Program-made: the position numbers and the translations under genes | Shown here: positions 35,342 to 42,336 of the stretch, one piece after another | How positions within the stretch are numbered: the first letter of the stretch is position 1 | How the letters are laid out: every line of letters starts with the position of its first letter | The notes under the pieces: model-generated | Databases searched by the model: none | Seen by the model: the letters and a program-made list of their open reading frames with translations, nothing else | Told to the model about the DNA's origin: nothing | From: Mucilaginibacter myungsuensis | GTDB taxonomy: Bacteria; Bacteroidota; Bacteroidia; Sphingobacteriales; Sphingobacteriaceae | Assembly (NCBI RefSeq): GCF_015222005.1 | Contig: NZ_JADFFL010000003.1 | Location: forward strand, 558,001-622,000 | Length of the DNA stretch: 64,000 nucleotides | Direction of reading: 5' to 3'

Positions 35342-35440
35342 TTATTTCCCAATAACCTTAAGCATGGCTATAGCCCGAGTGGCCGGAGTTATGTTCGCGC
35401 CCATAACTCCAAGTTAAGCAATATCATCAAGGACCCGGTT
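35342..35440 (-). pseudogene. Decayed 3' end of an esterase gene
   Basis: Reading the minus strand, the end of this stretch translates as GANITPATRAIAMLKVIGK-stop, collinear with GGEHNPATWAKAMPKFLVKVFGK-stop of the intact esterase at 35585. At DNA level the match runs over about 90 bases: AGCCCGAGTGGCCGGAGTTA versus AGCCCAGGTGGCCGGGTTAT, and TATGTTCGCGCCC versus TATGTTCGCCGCC, with small indels that break the frame upstream. It lies about 160-240 bases from the intact stop, so it is a leftover of a tandem duplicate or of recombination at this spot. The remaining 144 bases up to the esterase stop show nothing. Confidence 0.75.
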
Positions 35441-35584
35441 AATGCTTTTTTATGTTAACACACATCAATCGACTTTATATAAATAATTGACAATCAATTA
35501 TTTGTATAAAGTCACCGTTAAAAATGTTAACCTTTGTAAACTTTCGCTAAAGTTAAATCCTGATACGCTCAATAAAAGCGCAGC

Positions 35585-36397
35585 CTACTTCCCAAAAACC
35601 TTCACCAAAAACTTAGGCATCGCTTTAGCCCAGGTGGCCGGGTTATGTTCGCCGCCAACCATTTCTACGTAGGTGATGTCATCGCGGGTGTAGCCTTTGG
35701 CTTGGAGTTCTTTGATCAGGTCAGTGGTGTCATCGATCGCGTCGATAATGCCGTTGCCGTTACGGTCTGATGTCTCGTCTTTGGTACCTGTTTGGAACCA
35801 GAATTTCAAGTTGGGTTTGCCTTTTGTTTCGCGGATAACGCGGTGCATAATGCGATCGGCCTCGGTATAGCCTTTGCCAATGTCCTTGCTCCTCCACCAT
35901 AGCGAGCCGGAGAATACGCCTGCTACGTCAAAAATCTCCGGATTATTCCAGGCGATATCTAAAGCTGATAATCCACCTAATGAAAAACCTGCAAAGCCGA
36001 CCGTCTCAAATGTATCGCTATCAAGCTGTTTTTTAATTTGTGGCAAAAGCTCTTTGATGATGAAGGCGGTGTAGAGATCGGCTTTAGCGCCGCGCTTTTT
36101 AAAATCGGGGTTACCAGCTACGCCGTATTCCTGTATGCGGTCATCGCCACAGTTAATGGCCACCACAGCCGTTGGCTTTAGGCGGTTGGCATCATAAAGT
36201 TCTTGCAACGTTTGCTTTAAGTTCAAAGCTTCTGCATCCTGCCCATCGTTCATCAACAGCAGGTTCACCGGCCCTCCGTTAAGGTCGCCTTCGGGCAAAA
36301 ATATCGTATAAGTAACCTCGCGACCGAGGTTGGTTGAAGCAATAATATAGGTGGTTTGGGTAACGTCCATCTCTAATTCAGGCCAGCACAAATTCAT
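35585..36397 (-). CDS. Esterase of the alpha/beta hydrolase fold (COG2819/enterochelin-esterase-like)
   Basis: A serine hydrolase, 270 residues from the ATG at 36397. GFAGFSLGGLSALDIAWNNP contains the GFSLGG nucleophile elbow; KFWFQTGTKDETSDRNGNGI holds the acid and an EF-hand-like DRNGNGIIDAIDD loop; EMVGGEHNPATWAKAMPKFL gives the catalytic histidine. The frame stays open to 36532, and that longer form would start with a hydrophobic signal-like stretch (YIICLLITLGQAVPLIA). I prefer the shorter one because family members begin near TYIIASTNLGREVTYTIFLP, and a perfect TAnnTTTG box (TATTTTTG, 36505-36512) lies inside the extra part. The true start is open. It is divergent from the amidoligase cluster. 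Confidence 0.85.
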   Translation of the reverse strand: MNLCWPELEMDVTQTTYIIASTNLGREVTYTIFLPEGDLNGGPVNLLLMNDGQDAEALNLKQTLQELYDANRLKPTAVVAINCGDDRIQEYGVAGNPDFKKRGAKADLYTAFIIKELLPQIKKQLDSDTFETVGFAGFSLGGLSALDIAWNNPEIFDVAGVFSGSLWWRSKDIGKGYTEADRIMHRVIRETKGKPNLKFWFQTGTKDETSDRNGNGIIDAIDDTTDLIKELQAKGYTRDDITYVEMVGGEHNPATWAKAMPKFLVKVFGK

Positions 36398-36504
36398 CTC
36401 AATAGTATTAATATTCGCTATCAGGGGTACAGCTTGCCCAAGGGTTATCAGCAAGCAAATTATATATCTTACGTATTTGATAGCGCAAATAGTTTTAAAG
36501 GGCA

Positions 36505-36512
36505 CAAAAATA
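36505..36512 (-). promoter_or_regulatory. -7 box candidate for the esterase
   Basis: TATTTTTG on the minus strand fits TAnnTTTG. It lies 107 bases upstream of the preferred ATG at 36397 but inside the longest open frame. No -33 box is clear. Confidence 0.4.
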
Positions 36513-36613
36513 AGTTTTATCTGTTTAAACACCGAGAGATGAAACCTTTAATTTACATACGGTTGTCATTTTGACTTAAAGATATTATCTTACCATCATA
36601 AACACATCACCTA

Positions 36614-37321
36614 TTGAAAGAACAATATCACCGTTGGTATTCGCACAACCTGGGCACAGACCTGGAGATGCTGGTTTTTGGCGACCGCGGTTACCCGCTT
36701 ATCCTGTTCCCGACCACAAAAGGCCGCTATTATCAAAACAAGGATGAAGGCCTGATCGAGAGCGCCCGCTGGTTCATTGAACAAGGCCTGGTAAAGATCT
36801 ATTGCCCGGACAGTATAGATCACCTCACCTGGTACAATAAAGACGTCCACCCGGCAGCCCGTGCCTACAATCACCAATGGTACGATCGCATGCTGAACGA
36901 GGAATTAGCTCCTTGGGCCATGCACGAGACCGGCGTAGGTAAAGTAGCCGTGGCAGGTTGCAGTTTTGGTGGATATCAAGCAGGCAACTTCGCTTTTAAG
37001 CATCCGGATAAGGTGAGCAATTTGTTCAGCATGAGTGGCGCATTCGACATTAAACAATTTACCGACGGCTTTTATAACGACGATATTTTTTATAACAACC
37101 CGGTAGATTATATGCCCGGCGCGAATGACCCTAACCTTTGGCAGATGAATATCATCCTGGGCACGTCGGAGTGGGATATCTGCAAGGGTTATAATATCAT
37201 TATGTCAAACATTTTAAAGGCCAAGAACATTAACCATTGGCTCGACATCCGCCCTCAGGCTAAGCACGATTGGCCGGTTTGGCGACAGATGTTCCCGCAT
37301 TATCTGAGCACTATAAAATAA
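36614..37321 (+). CDS. Esterase, alpha/beta hydrolase fold (COG4947-like), first gene of amidoligase cluster
   Basis: A 235-residue cytoplasmic serine hydrolase that starts with TTG at 36614 (MKEQYHRWYSHNLGTDLEML). The nucleophile elbow is VAGCSFGGYQAGN with Ser117; Asp188 in GTSEWDICKGY and His218 in AKHDWPVWRQMFPHYL complete a plausible triad. LILFPTTKGRYYQNKDEGLI is a conserved N-terminal loop of the family. No signal peptide or membrane segment is present. It precedes, by 162 bases, an ATP-grasp ligase gene, and then a COG2170 ligase, an amidotransferase-like protein and another ATP-grasp gene, suggesting it hydrolyses or transfers the product of those enzymes. The reaction is not known. 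Confidence 0.85.
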   Translation: MKEQYHRWYSHNLGTDLEMLVFGDRGYPLILFPTTKGRYYQNKDEGLIESARWFIEQGLVKIYCPDSIDHLTWYNKDVHPAARAYNHQWYDRMLNEELAPWAMHETGVGKVAVAGCSFGGYQAGNFAFKHPDKVSNLFSMSGAFDIKQFTDGFYNDDIFYNNPVDYMPGANDPNLWQMNIILGTSEWDICKGYNIIMSNILKAKNINHWLDIRPQAKHDWPVWRQMFPHYLSTIK

Positions 37322-37323
37322 AA

Positions 37324-37354
37324 ACAAGAGTATAGAGTCAAGAATCAAGACATG
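37324..37354. repeat. Short-word repeat AGTCAAGAATCAAGA after the esterase
   Basis: AACAAGAGTATAGAGTCAAG and AATCAAGAC match the words of the typA repeat at 31815-31990. Only one arm is present, so no hairpin forms here. Confidence 0.7.
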
Positions 37355-37410
37355 ATATCATCTGATCATTAAAAAGAATGATCGAATTATTGAAGCACCG
37401 AATTAATAGC

Positions 37411-37448
37411 ACCTTAGCGCTAAGGTAAAATGCAAAGCTTTATTTGCA
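37411..37448. promoter_or_regulatory. Palindromes upstream of the first ATP-grasp gene
   Basis: ACCTTAGCGCTAAGGT (37411-37426) is a perfect 16-base palindrome, and TGCAAA-GCTTTA-TTTGCA (37431-37448) is a second dyad five bases later. They lie 36-73 bases before the ATP-grasp ATG. They could be an operator, or a weak terminator for the esterase message. There is no clear TAnnTTTG box. Confidence 0.5.
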
Positions 37449-37483
37449 ATTAAACAGACATCACTCCAAAGAAATAACACACT

Positions 37484-38638
37484 ATGAAAAAAATTGGCAT
37501 CCTTTTCGGACAAGAGAATTCATTCCCGCAAGCATTTGTCGACCGGGTGAATCAAAAGACAGGGGGCAAAGACATCATTGCCGAATTTGTCCGCATTGAT
37601 AAAGTACTACAGGCCGAGTCGCTGGGCTATTCGGTGATCATCGACCGTATCTCCCAGGACGTTCCGTTCTATCGTGCGGCCTTGAAGAACGCCGCCATGT
37701 GCGGAACTGCCGTCATCAACAATCCATTTTGGTGGAGCGCGGATGAAAAATTTTTTAATAACGCCTTAGCGGTGAAGATCGGTGTACCGGTACCAAAAAC
37801 CGTGATCTTACCATCTAAAGAATTGCCGGATGATACTACTGAAAAGTCGTTCCGTAACTTGGCTTACCCGCTGGATTGGGAAGGTATTTTCAGTTACGTG
37901 GGTTTCCCGGCCTATATGAAACCGTTTGACGGTGGGGGCTGGAAAGAAGTGTACCAGATCAACAGTCTTGATGACCTGTGGGACAAATACAACCAGACCA
38001 AGCAATACGTAATGATGCTGCAGGAAGAGATCATTTTTGAGGATTACTTCCGTTGCTATTGCATTGGCGGCAAACACGTACGCATAATGCAGTACGAGCC
38101 ACGCAATCCGCACCACCTGCGTTACGAGCACGGTAAACCACCGGCATCAAAAGAGCTTTTAGATACCATTACCGAGTACGTATTAAAGCTGAACCAATAT
38201 TTAGGTTACGATTTTAATACCGTAGAGTTTGCGGTACGCGATGGGATTCCTTATGCGATAGATTTCTGCAACCCTGCCCCTGATGCTGAAGTGACCAGCG
38301 TAGGTCAGGAGAACTTTGAGTGGGTAGTGGAGACTGCCGCCGAATACGCCATCGAACGTGCCAAAGCACAGAAAGATGGTGCCGACAACCTTACATGGGG
38401 CGAATTTGTCAAGACCGGCGCAGCAGGCAAACCGCTGATCGCGTCTGCAAAAGCGGTCAAAGCCGCTGATGTTAGCGTTGGTACCTTAGAACAACCAGTA
38501 GTTACAGAGAAAAAGGTTGCTAAAGCTAAAGCGCCGGCCACTAAGAAAGCGCCGGCGAAAAAAGCTGCCGAAGCGAAAGAGACAGTAAAAAAAGAGCCGA
38601 TTAAGAAGGCGGCAGCTCCAAAAGCACCGAAGAAATAA
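37484..38638 (+). CDS. ATP-grasp ligase with Lys/Ala-rich histone-H1-like tail
   Basis: ATP-grasp enzymes join a carboxylate to an amine or thiol through an acyl phosphate. The 384-residue protein has a Rossmann-like N-terminal domain (MKKIGILFGQENSFPQAFVD), then the ATP-grasp core: Lys146 in AYMKPFDGGGWKEV with glycine loop 150-152, QEEIIFEDYFRCYCIGGKHV (hinge/second half), and the metal site Glu248...Asp260...Asn263 in VEFAVRDG and IDFCNPAPDAE. From about residue 342 it switches to 43 residues with 16 Lys and 13 Ala (KAPATKKAPAKKAAEAKE), resembling a histone H1 or DNA-binding tail, outside the catalytic fold. The substrate is unknown. It sits between an esterase and a COG2170 ligase gene on the same strand. 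Confidence 0.88.
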   Translation: MKKIGILFGQENSFPQAFVDRVNQKTGGKDIIAEFVRIDKVLQAESLGYSVIIDRISQDVPFYRAALKNAAMCGTAVINNPFWWSADEKFFNNALAVKIGVPVPKTVILPSKELPDDTTEKSFRNLAYPLDWEGIFSYVGFPAYMKPFDGGGWKEVYQINSLDDLWDKYNQTKQYVMMLQEEIIFEDYFRCYCIGGKHVRIMQYEPRNPHHLRYEHGKPPASKELLDTITEYVLKLNQYLGYDFNTVEFAVRDGIPYAIDFCNPAPDAEVTSVGQENFEWVVETAAEYAIERAKAQKDGADNLTWGEFVKTGAAGKPLIASAKAVKAADVSVGTLEQPVVTEKKVAKAKAPATKKAPAKKAAEAKETVKKEPIKKAAAPKAPKK

Positions 38639-38647
38639 AAAAAACCA

Positions 38648-38739
38648 ACGTCATGCGAGGGACAAAGCAATCCTCGGAAGGAAGAACCGCTTTGCCGAGG
38701 ATCGCTTCGTCGCTGATAGAAGCTCCTCGCGATGACGTA
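38648..38739. repeat. Diverged family A inverted repeat inside the amidoligase cluster
   Basis: ACGTCATGCGAGGGACAAAG, CAATCCTCGG (38648-38677) pairs with CCGAGGATCGCTTCGTCG ... CCTCGCGATGACGT (38695-38739). It resembles the repeats at 1506-1603 and 40745-40823, and forms a hairpin in the message between the first ATP-grasp gene and the COG2170 gene. Confidence 0.8.
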
Positions 38740-38782
38740 CTGGATTGAAAGAAAGAGAGAGAGAAGAAAACCCGAACCAATT

Positions 38783-39880
38783 ATGAACGAATTTACCTTA
38801 GGCGTTGAAGAAGAATTTATGGTGGTAGACCCGGTGACCCGGGAGCTAACATCGCACGATCAAAAGATCGTTGAGGCCGCGCAAAAGATCCACGAGGATC
38901 AGGTGAAAGCCGAAATGCACCAGGCCGTTGTGGAGGTGGGCACCCACATTTGCCGCAATACCGATGAGGCACATAAAGAAGTATCCAAACTTCGGCTTAC
39001 GGTGGCGCAATTGGCAGGAGATATCGGTCTGCGTATTGGCGCAGCGGGTACGCACCCGTTCTCGCATTGGCAGCACCAGCTGATCACCGATCACCCAAGG
39101 TATTTTGACATTGTGGACGAGTTGCAGGAGGCCGCCCGTAGTAATCTCATCTTCGGTCTGCATGTGCATGTGGGCATACAATCGCGCGAGATGGCGATAC
39201 ATATCGCTAATCAGGTGCGTTACTTTTTGCCGCACGTGTATGCGCTGAGCACCAACTCGCCGTTTTGGGAAGGTCGTAATACTGGCTATAAATCTTTCCG
39301 CACTAAGGTTTTTGATAAGTTCCCGCGGACGGGCATCCCCGACTTTTTCAACAGCATCGAGGATTACGATAATTACGTCAAGCTGCTGGTAAAGACCAAT
39401 TGTATCGATAATGCTAAAAAGATCTGGTGGGATATCCGGGTGCATCCGTTCTTCGAGACCATCGAGTTCCGCATTTGCGATTGCCCGATGTTGGTGGAGG
39501 AAACGATGGCATTCACGGCCTTGTTCCAGGCGCTTTGTGCTAAGTTGTACAAACTGCGTCAGCAGAATATGAGCTTTATCACCTATAACCGTGCCCTGAT
39601 CAACGAGAACAAATGGCGTGCGGCCCGCTATGGTATAGATGGTAAGATGATCGACTTTGGTAAAGAGATGGAGGTAAACACCCGCGCCCTGATCATGGAG
39701 CTATTGGACTTTGTGGATGACGTGGTTGATGATCTGGGTAGCCGTCACCACTTAAATTATGTGTTAAAGATCTTAGAACATGGCACCGGGGCCGACAGAC
39801 AGCTGGCCGTTTACCAGCAAAATAATAACTTTGCAGATGTGGTAGATTTTATCACCTCGCAAACATTGAAGGGATTATAA
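38783..39880 (+). CDS. Carboxylate-amine ligase, GCS2/YbdK family (COG2170)
   Basis: A glutamine-synthetase-fold ligase related to gamma-glutamylcysteine synthetase 2, which makes amide bonds with ATP. The start at ATG 38783 (MNEFTLGVEEEFMVVDPVTR) gives 365 residues; a frame open from 38732 would add a Lys/Arg-rich leader from the repeat. The family motifs are in order: GVEEEF at 7-12, EMHQAVVEVGTHIC at 44-57, IGAAGTHPFSHW near 85-96, FGLHVHVGI at 124-132 and STNSPFWEGRNTGYKSFR near 156-173. The substrate is unknown. The next gene begins two bases after its stop, so it is translationally coupled to the amidotransferase-like protein. Confidence 0.93.
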   Translation: MNEFTLGVEEEFMVVDPVTRELTSHDQKIVEAAQKIHEDQVKAEMHQAVVEVGTHICRNTDEAHKEVSKLRLTVAQLAGDIGLRIGAAGTHPFSHWQHQLITDHPRYFDIVDELQEAARSNLIFGLHVHVGIQSREMAIHIANQVRYFLPHVYALSTNSPFWEGRNTGYKSFRTKVFDKFPRTGIPDFFNSIEDYDNYVKLLVKTNCIDNAKKIWWDIRVHPFFETIEFRICDCPMLVEETMAFTALFQALCAKLYKLRQQNMSFITYNRALINENKWRAARYGIDGKMIDFGKEMEVNTRALIMELLDFVDDVVDDLGSRHHLNYVLKILEHGTGADRQLAVYQQNNNFADVVDFITSQTLKGL

Positions 39881-39882
39881 AA

Positions 39883-40731
39883 ATGACGCAAGAAGCGCCG
39901 ATCAAAGTAGCAATTTTAGACCTCTATGCCGGCATGGCCAACCAGGGCATGCGGGGTTTCAAAGATATATTAAAGCGATATCGGGAAAAACATGGCCTTG
40001 ACTTGGAATATAAGGTCTATGATACCCGTGGAGCAAATGAATTGCCGGACACCAGCTACGATATCTACATCTGCAGCGGTGGCCCCGGCGATCCGTTAAG
40101 CAGCGAGGCCGAAGATTGGGATATCAACTTTATGAAGTTGGTTGGCGACTTAGAAGCTCACAATGCCTCTGACGCGACGGATAAAAAACACGTATTCTTT
40201 GTTTGCCATTCGTTCCAAATGATGTGCCGCAGGTACAAATTGGGACTGATCAATAAACGCCGTTCGCCATCGTTCGGGATATTGCCGGTACACTTGACCG
40301 ACGCGGGCAAACACGAGCCTGTGCTGCAAGATCTGTCCGACCCGTTCTATACCGTTGATTCGCGTAGTTGGCAAGTGATCCATGCTGATGAAAAACGCTT
40401 CACTGAGTTGGGCATGCAATTGCTGATCATTGAGAAAGAACGCCCTTATGTTGACCTGCCCCGTGCTATGATGGCCATCCGCTTTAGCGACTATTTCATC
40501 GGCACACAATTTCACCCCGAGGCCGACGCCATGGGTATGAAATATCATTTAGAGCAGGATGAGCGTAAGAATGAAGTAATAGCCGAGCACGGCAAAGACA
40601 AATACAATGACATGATCGAACGGTTAGAAGATCCCGACAAGATCATGCATACCCAAAACACGCTGATCCCTAATTTTTTGGATCAGGCGGTGAAGAATAT
40701 TGCGAAAGGCGAAATGCCAATTGCGAAATGA
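39883..40731 (+). CDS. Class I glutamine amidotransferase-like protein
   Basis: A 282-residue cytoplasmic protein with a class I GATase fold. SGGPGDPLS near residue 65-73 is the oxyanion strand, the nucleophile is Cys108 in FFVCHSFQM (the usual form is GICxGHQ), and the His/Glu pair is His211-Glu213 in GTQFHPEADAM. FGILPV and the substrate-side WQVIHADEKRF are also typical. A C-terminal acidic extension (DERKNEVIAEHGKDKYNDMI) follows. It has no fused synthase domain. With the GCS2-like gene two bases upstream and ATP-grasp genes on either side, it could supply ammonia or, by analogy with PuuD, hydrolyse a gamma-glutamyl bond; neither can be chosen from sequence. Confidence 0.87.
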   Translation: MTQEAPIKVAILDLYAGMANQGMRGFKDILKRYREKHGLDLEYKVYDTRGANELPDTSYDIYICSGGPGDPLSSEAEDWDINFMKLVGDLEAHNASDATDKKHVFFVCHSFQMMCRRYKLGLINKRRSPSFGILPVHLTDAGKHEPVLQDLSDPFYTVDSRSWQVIHADEKRFTELGMQLLIIEKERPYVDLPRAMMAIRFSDYFIGTQFHPEADAMGMKYHLEQDERKNEVIAEHGKDKYNDMIERLEDPDKIMHTQNTLIPNFLDQAVKNIAKGEMPIAK

Positions 40732-40744
40732 ACCTAATCCCAAC

Positions 40745-40823
40745 GTCATTGCGAGGAACGAAGCAACCGCACACCCAAAGAGCCGCTTTGCTTATTCGCG
40801 GTTGCTTCGTTCCTCGCAATGAC
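40745..40823. repeat. Family A inverted repeat, near-perfect copy
   Basis: GTCATTGCGAGGAACGAAGC, AACCGC (40745-40770) is the exact reverse complement of GCGGTTGCTTCGTTCCTCGC, AATGAC (40798-40823), with a 27-base loop. This is the best preserved of the three copies in the window and lies between the amidotransferase-like gene and the second ATP-grasp gene. Confidence 0.9.
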
Positions 40824-40842
40824 AAAAACCCAATAGGTTAAT

Positions 40843-42036
40843 ATGGATCCATCAGCACGCGCAGCGTTCAACGCTAATTTTACCGATGAAAAATATCAGC
40901 AGTTCCTGACCGATATCAAGGCCGGAGTGGATCATCCTATCCATTTCAGGTTGGCAGAGACCCCAATATTTATTTCGGATGATTTCTATGCCAAGCTGCA
41001 ACAAGCAGGCGCTGATGTGATCGGTACCATTCTTCAACCCGATTTTAAGGAGCTGACCGAACGCGCTATCCCCGACCAATGGCGGGTAGCTAAAGAGAAC
41101 GGTCATGCCCACATGATCGCTTTAGATTTTGGTGTATGTAAGGATGATAACGGAGATCTGGTGCCAAAACTGATCGAGTTACAGGGCTTTCCTTCCCTGT
41201 ATGGCTTCCAGTCTTATGCGAGCGAACATTACAAAAAAAGCTTCGACATCGCGGAGGAATGGACAGGGCACTTGAATGGCTTGGATGAAGTAAGCTATAT
41301 CGAATTATTAAAAAAGACCATCATCGGTCCGCATCAGCCAGATGAAGTGGTATTGATGGACGTTAACGCCCCCGAACAAAAAACCTCCGTCGACTTTTAT
41401 ATCACCCAGCAATATCTTGGTATACCGGTGGTATCGTTAGAGGGTCTTGTGCAAAAAGGAGATCAGCTATATTACCCAGCCGATGGTCAGCTAAAGCCGA
41501 TCAAACGCATCTACAACCGTTTGATATTTGACGAGATAGCCGGTGATCCCGATATCTTCAACAAAGCGGTCGACATCCGTAAGCCGCTGAATGTGGAATG
41601 GTTGCCGCATCCAAACTGGTTCTATCGTATCAGCAAGTTCACGATGCCTTTCTTTAAAGGCGATTTTGTGCCTAAAACCCAATTTCTACATCAGGTAAAT
41701 CCTATCCCTGCCGATCTGGAAAGTTATGTACTGAAACCCTTGTTCTCTTTTGCCGGTCAGGGTGTGATCATTGATGTTAAGCCCGAAGATATCAGCGCTA
41801 TCAAAGATCCCGAGAACTGGATACTGCAAGAGAAAGTGAATTACGAGCCTGCTATACAGTCGCCGGATGGTGGTGTGAAAGCAGAAATACGCTTGCTTTA
41901 CTTATGGCCCGATGGTGACGCGGAGCCTACGTTGGCTATTACTTTGGCTCGTTTAAGTCGTGGTAAAATGATCGGGGTGCGGTATAATAAAGACTTTGAT
42001 TGGGTGGGCGGTACGGTGGCTTTGGTTAGGAAATAA
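40843..42036 (+). CDS. ATP-grasp domain protein, distinct from the first one
   Basis: A 397-residue protein. A C-terminal ATP-grasp half is visible: Lys298 in SYVLKPLFSFAGQGVII (303-308 glycine-rich loop), Glu330 in WILQEKVNYEPAI and an acidic strand AEIRLLYLW near 348-356. Upstream, LIELQGFPSLYGFQSYA near 110-126 resembles the metal-binding ExQ/ExN strand that in circularly permuted ATP-grasps (glutathionylspermidine-synthase type) comes before the ATP lysine. The middle contains RIYNRLIFDEIAGD. I infer a permuted ATP-grasp, but not with certainty. It ends the cluster of ligases. Confidence 0.8.
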   Translation: MDPSARAAFNANFTDEKYQQFLTDIKAGVDHPIHFRLAETPIFISDDFYAKLQQAGADVIGTILQPDFKELTERAIPDQWRVAKENGHAHMIALDFGVCKDDNGDLVPKLIELQGFPSLYGFQSYASEHYKKSFDIAEEWTGHLNGLDEVSYIELLKKTIIGPHQPDEVVLMDVNAPEQKTSVDFYITQQYLGIPVVSLEGLVQKGDQLYYPADGQLKPIKRIYNRLIFDEIAGDPDIFNKAVDIRKPLNVEWLPHPNWFYRISKFTMPFFKGDFVPKTQFLHQVNPIPADLESYVLKPLFSFAGQGVIIDVKPEDISAIKDPENWILQEKVNYEPAIQSPDGGVKAEIRLLYLWPDGDAEPTLAITLARLSRGKMIGVRYNKDFDWVGGTVALVRK

Positions 42037-42101
42037 CCCTCGCTCTGTCATTAGCCTATACTATTCACCAAAACTTCACGTATTATCTATTACATAATAC
42101 T

Positions 42102-42109
42102 TAAATTTG
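42102..42109 (+). promoter_or_regulatory. -7 box of the FeoB-associated small gene
   Basis: TAAATTTG fits TAnnTTTG and stands four bases before the ATG at 42114, the same spacing as in the AraC promoter. The transcript would start at or beside the ATG and so lack a leader. No convincing -33 box is seen. Confidence 0.6.
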
Positions 42110-42113
42110 TGAC

Positions 42114-42272
42114 ATGGTACAAGGAATTATCATAGCAGTTGTTTTTGCGTTAGCTGTGGCTTACATCGGCAGGATGTTCTACAAGCAGCTATTTACCAAA
42201 AAAAGCTGTGGCGGTAATTGCAAGTGCGAGGTCGACTTTTCTAACATCGGCCCGGGCAAAACTGTATCTTAG
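42114..42272 (+). CDS. FeoB-associated Cys-rich membrane protein
   Basis: A 52-residue protein: one membrane helix at the start (MVQGIIIAVVFALAVAYIGR), then a basic stretch (FYKQLFTKK) and a CGGNCKC cluster (three cysteines of SCGGNCKCEV), ending in GPGKTVS. This is the layout of the small Cys-rich proteins that accompany FeoB iron transporters in many bacteria, where they are thought to help in ferrous iron passage. No feoA or feoB is in this window, so the function is by family likeness only. It begins 77 bases after the ATP-grasp gene. Confidence 0.8.
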   Translation: MVQGIIIAVVFALAVAYIGRMFYKQLFTKKSCGGNCKCEVDFSNIGPGKTVS

Positions 42273-42336
42273 TGAACCATCTTCGTTGCTGACCGTTCTT
42301 AGGCAGCGCACGAACGCCTAAATTTATATTCCGTTA

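Noticed and set aside
35340-35584. A small independent gene between lipoprotein and esterase
   Set aside because: The only coding-like part is the decayed esterase end; no start, no open frame.
36398-36532. 45-residue N-terminal extension of the leftward esterase
   Set aside because: It includes a signal-like stretch, but a TAnnTTTG box lies inside and family members start near the later ATG. Kept as an alternative.
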